Below, piece by piece: positions 62,547-64,000 of a DNA stretch of 64,000 nucleotides. The notes beneath the pieces are model-generated. The model was not told where the DNA came from and ran no database searches. It saw only the letters and a program-made list of their open reading frames with translations. This DNA comes from Pedobacter sp. ISL-64 (GTDB lineage: Bacteria; Bacteroidota; Bacteroidia; Sphingobacteriales; Sphingobacteriaceae), in assembly GCF_018613605.1 (NCBI RefSeq), contig NZ_JAGGPU010000023.1, forward strand, positions 1-64,000, read 5' to 3'. Every line of letters starts with the position of its first letter. The first letter of the stretch is position 1. The position numbers and the translations under genes are program-made.

Positions 62547-64000
62547 TTATTTATTATGAAAAGCGTTTAATCCGCTTTCTAAGAATTTTTTATAATTTGT
62601 TACTTCATAATCTGCACCCTGTGGTTGTGCCAGTGGCACTTCTGTTTTGGGATCGAGCAGTACATAAAAAGGCTGTGAGTTAGACTGGAATTTCTTGGCC
62701 TGCAGATCACTCCATTTTTTACCAATGGTATTGAGTTTTCTTCCCTCCGGTGTAATTACTACATCAGCTGGTGCCAGTTCCGATTTATCATCTACATACA
62801 ACTGGATCAGTACATAATCATCATTGATCATTTTGTACACATCCTTGTCAGGCCAAACATTAGCTTCCATTTTTCTGCAGTTTACGCAGGCATGGCCGGT
62901 AAAATCAATCAGTACAGGTTTGTCCTGTTTTTTGGCTGCAGCTAAACCTTCGCTATAATCGAAATAAGCATTCAGCTTTAACGGTGTATGGAACTTATCC
63001 GCATATTTATGTGGGCCATCATTTGCTGAAGTTTGTTTTCCTGCTAGTAATCCAGCAGTATACAGGTCAAAATCTTGTGTTTCCTGTGGTGGAAGAAAAG
63101 CAGATACACTGCGTAACGGTGCGCCCCACATGCCGGGGATTAAGTAAACGGTAAAGGCAAGAACTATTGTTGCCAGAAAAAGCCTTGGTACGGAGATGAA
63201 AGCCAGCGGACTATCATGCGAAAACTTCAGTTTACCCAAAAGATAGATGCCCATCATCCCGAAAATAACAATCCACAGGCTTAAGAATATTTCCCTGTCA
63301 AACCACTCCCAGTGGTAGGCCAGATCTACATTGCTCAAAAACTTTAATGCGAATGCAAGTTCAAGAAAGCCCAATACTACTTTAACACTGTTTAACCAAC
63401 CGCCAGATTTCGGCAGTTTGTTCATTGCCGATGGAAAAAGTGCAAACAGTGCAAAAGGAATGGCCAGGGCCAGGGAAAAACCGAACATGCCTATTGCAGG
63501 CCCTAATAAAGCCCCTGTTGTTGCTGCCTGCACCAGTAGCGTACCGATGATAGGGCCTGTGCAGGAGAAAGATACCAGGGCCAAAGTTCCGGCCATGAAA
63601 AACAATCCCGCAATGCCGCCCTTGTCTGAATTGGCATCCATTTTATTTACCCATGAAGAGGGCAGGGTAATTTCGAATGCCCCTAAAAATGAAGCCGCAA
63701 AAACAACCAGCAATAAGAAGAAGAAAAAGTTAAAGATACCATTAGTAGACAGGCTATTCAGGGCATCGGCACCAAAAAATACCGTTACCAAAAGCCCAAG
63801 CACCACATAAATAAGGATAATGAAAAAGCCATAGAGTGCCGCACGCCGAAAGGCCCTTCCTTTTTCTGATCCTTTAGTAAAAAAACTTACTGTAAGGGGC
63901 AGCATGGGGAAAATACAGGGCATCAGCAAAGCTGCTAAACCGCCAACAAAACCTGCAATAAAAATTCCCCACAAGGTTTTGTGTTCTTCTTTTGGTTGGG
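62547..64000 (-). CDS. dsbD: DsbD-family thiol:disulfide interchange protein (partial)
   Basis: This membrane protein passes electrons from cytoplasmic thioredoxin to the periplasm. The frame is open to the window edge at 64000 (residues Q-P-K-E-E-H-K-T-L just before W-G-I-F-I-A-G-F), so the N-terminal part lies outside. Visible are the CcdA-like membrane domain with A-A-L-L-M-P-C-I-F-P (first Cys) and F-S-C-T-G-P (second Cys), about eight helices, and a C-terminal thioredoxin domain with F-T-G-H-A-C-V-N-C-R-K-M-E (Cys-x-x-Cys). It is transcribed towards PUL 2. Confidence 0.92.
   Translation of the reverse strand, partial: QPKEEHKTLWGIFIAGFVGGLAALLMPCIFPMLPLTVSFFTKGSEKGRAFRRAALYGFFIILIYVVLGLLVTVFFGADALNSLSTNGIFNFFFFLLLVVFAASFLGAFEITLPSSWVNKMDANSDKGGIAGLFFMAGTLALVSFSCTGPIIGTLLVQAATTGALLGPAIGMFGFSLALAIPFALFALFPSAMNKLPKSGGWLNSVKVVLGFLELAFALKFLSNVDLAYHWEWFDREIFLSLWIVIFGMMGIYLLGKLKFSHDSPLAFISVPRLFLATIVLAFTVYLIPGMWGAPLRSVSAFLPPQETQDFDLYTAGLLAGKQTSANDGPHKYADKFHTPLKLNAYFDYSEGLAAAKKQDKPVLIDFTGHACVNCRKMEANVWPDKDVYKMINDDYVLIQLYVDDKSELAPADVVITPEGRKLNTIGKKWSDLQAKKFQSNSQPFYVLLDPKTEVPLAQPQGADYEVTNYKKFLESGLNAFHNK

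Noticed and set aside
62432..62683. 83-residue plus-strand frame near the end of the window
   Set aside because: It runs antisense into the dsbD coding region and has no recognisable product.
1..64000. CRISPR arrays, rRNA genes, integrases or complete insertion sequences
   Set aside because: I looked for regularly spaced repeats, rRNA-like sequence and transposase motifs and found none; the repeats present are short palindromic or MITE-like elements.

Overview
The window reads as a chromosomal segment of a Bacteroidota bacterium close to Pedobacter or another Sphingobacteriaceae. Supporting signs are four SusC/SusD outer-membrane pairs, two one-piece hybrid two-component regulators, lipoproteins with a C-K-K after the lipobox, TAnnTTTG-type promoter elements, AT-rich spacers and many small palindromic interspersed repeats. 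The genus is inferred from gene style only.

Layout. 1-2294: a palindromic repeat and a minus-strand pair (a secreted protein of unknown function and a DUF218/YdcF-type protein). 2608-7420: a stand-alone SusC/SusD pair of unknown substrate with a clear terminator. 7485-8154: two copies of a MITE-like repeat. 8186-10917: an S24-type repressor divergent from an uncharacterised protein made of four helical repeats, which overlaps a degenerate MNT-HEPN protein. 11071-33354: polysaccharide utilisation locus (PUL) 1, with a GH16 lipoprotein, a hybrid two-component regulator, two SusC/SusD pairs, a PL8 lyase, a GH88 unsaturated glucuronyl hydrolase, a DUF2264 (GH154-type) protein, KduI and KduD. 33541-38385: carbonic anhydrase, two unknown proteins, and a Crp/Fnr regulator divergent from a HAD hydrolase and a CAT-fold acetyltransferase. 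38508-38584: tRNA-Ala(GGC). 39107-44737: a frameshifted GH12 gene, a CAP-domain lipoprotein and a second hybrid two-component regulator. 44812-47404: a minus-strand operon of an SDR, an AraC regulator and an alpha/beta hydrolase. 47810-61906: PUL 2, with a LacI regulator, a sugar MFS transporter, a CBM9-like protein, a GH16-type lipoprotein, SusC/SusD, a fasciclin-DNRLRE-CSPG lipoprotein, a GH20 hexosaminidase, NagA and NagB. 61907-64000: a terminator, the decayed 3' end of an M16 peptidase gene, and a DsbD-type gene cut by the window edge.

How it works together. PUL 1 is built to cleave a uronic-acid polymer by beta-elimination (PL8), remove the unsaturated uronate (GH88) and send it through KduI/KduD. 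No sulfatase is present, so a non-sulfated polymer such as hyaluronan is a reasonable guess. PUL 2 handles an N-acetylhexosamine glycan (GH20, then NagA and NagB). Together they would cover both sugars of a GlcA-GlcNAc polymer. No kinase for GlcNAc or for 2-keto-3-deoxygluconate is in the window.

The strongest new signals are: a 14-bp motif repeated four times across PUL 2, a candidate operator of its LacI regulator; a shared upstream motif linking the GH16 gene and the first SusC gene of PUL 1; the repressor/four-repeat/MNT-HEPN module; a duplicated leader with a covarying hairpin before the DUF2264 gene; and two broken genes (GH12 and M16).
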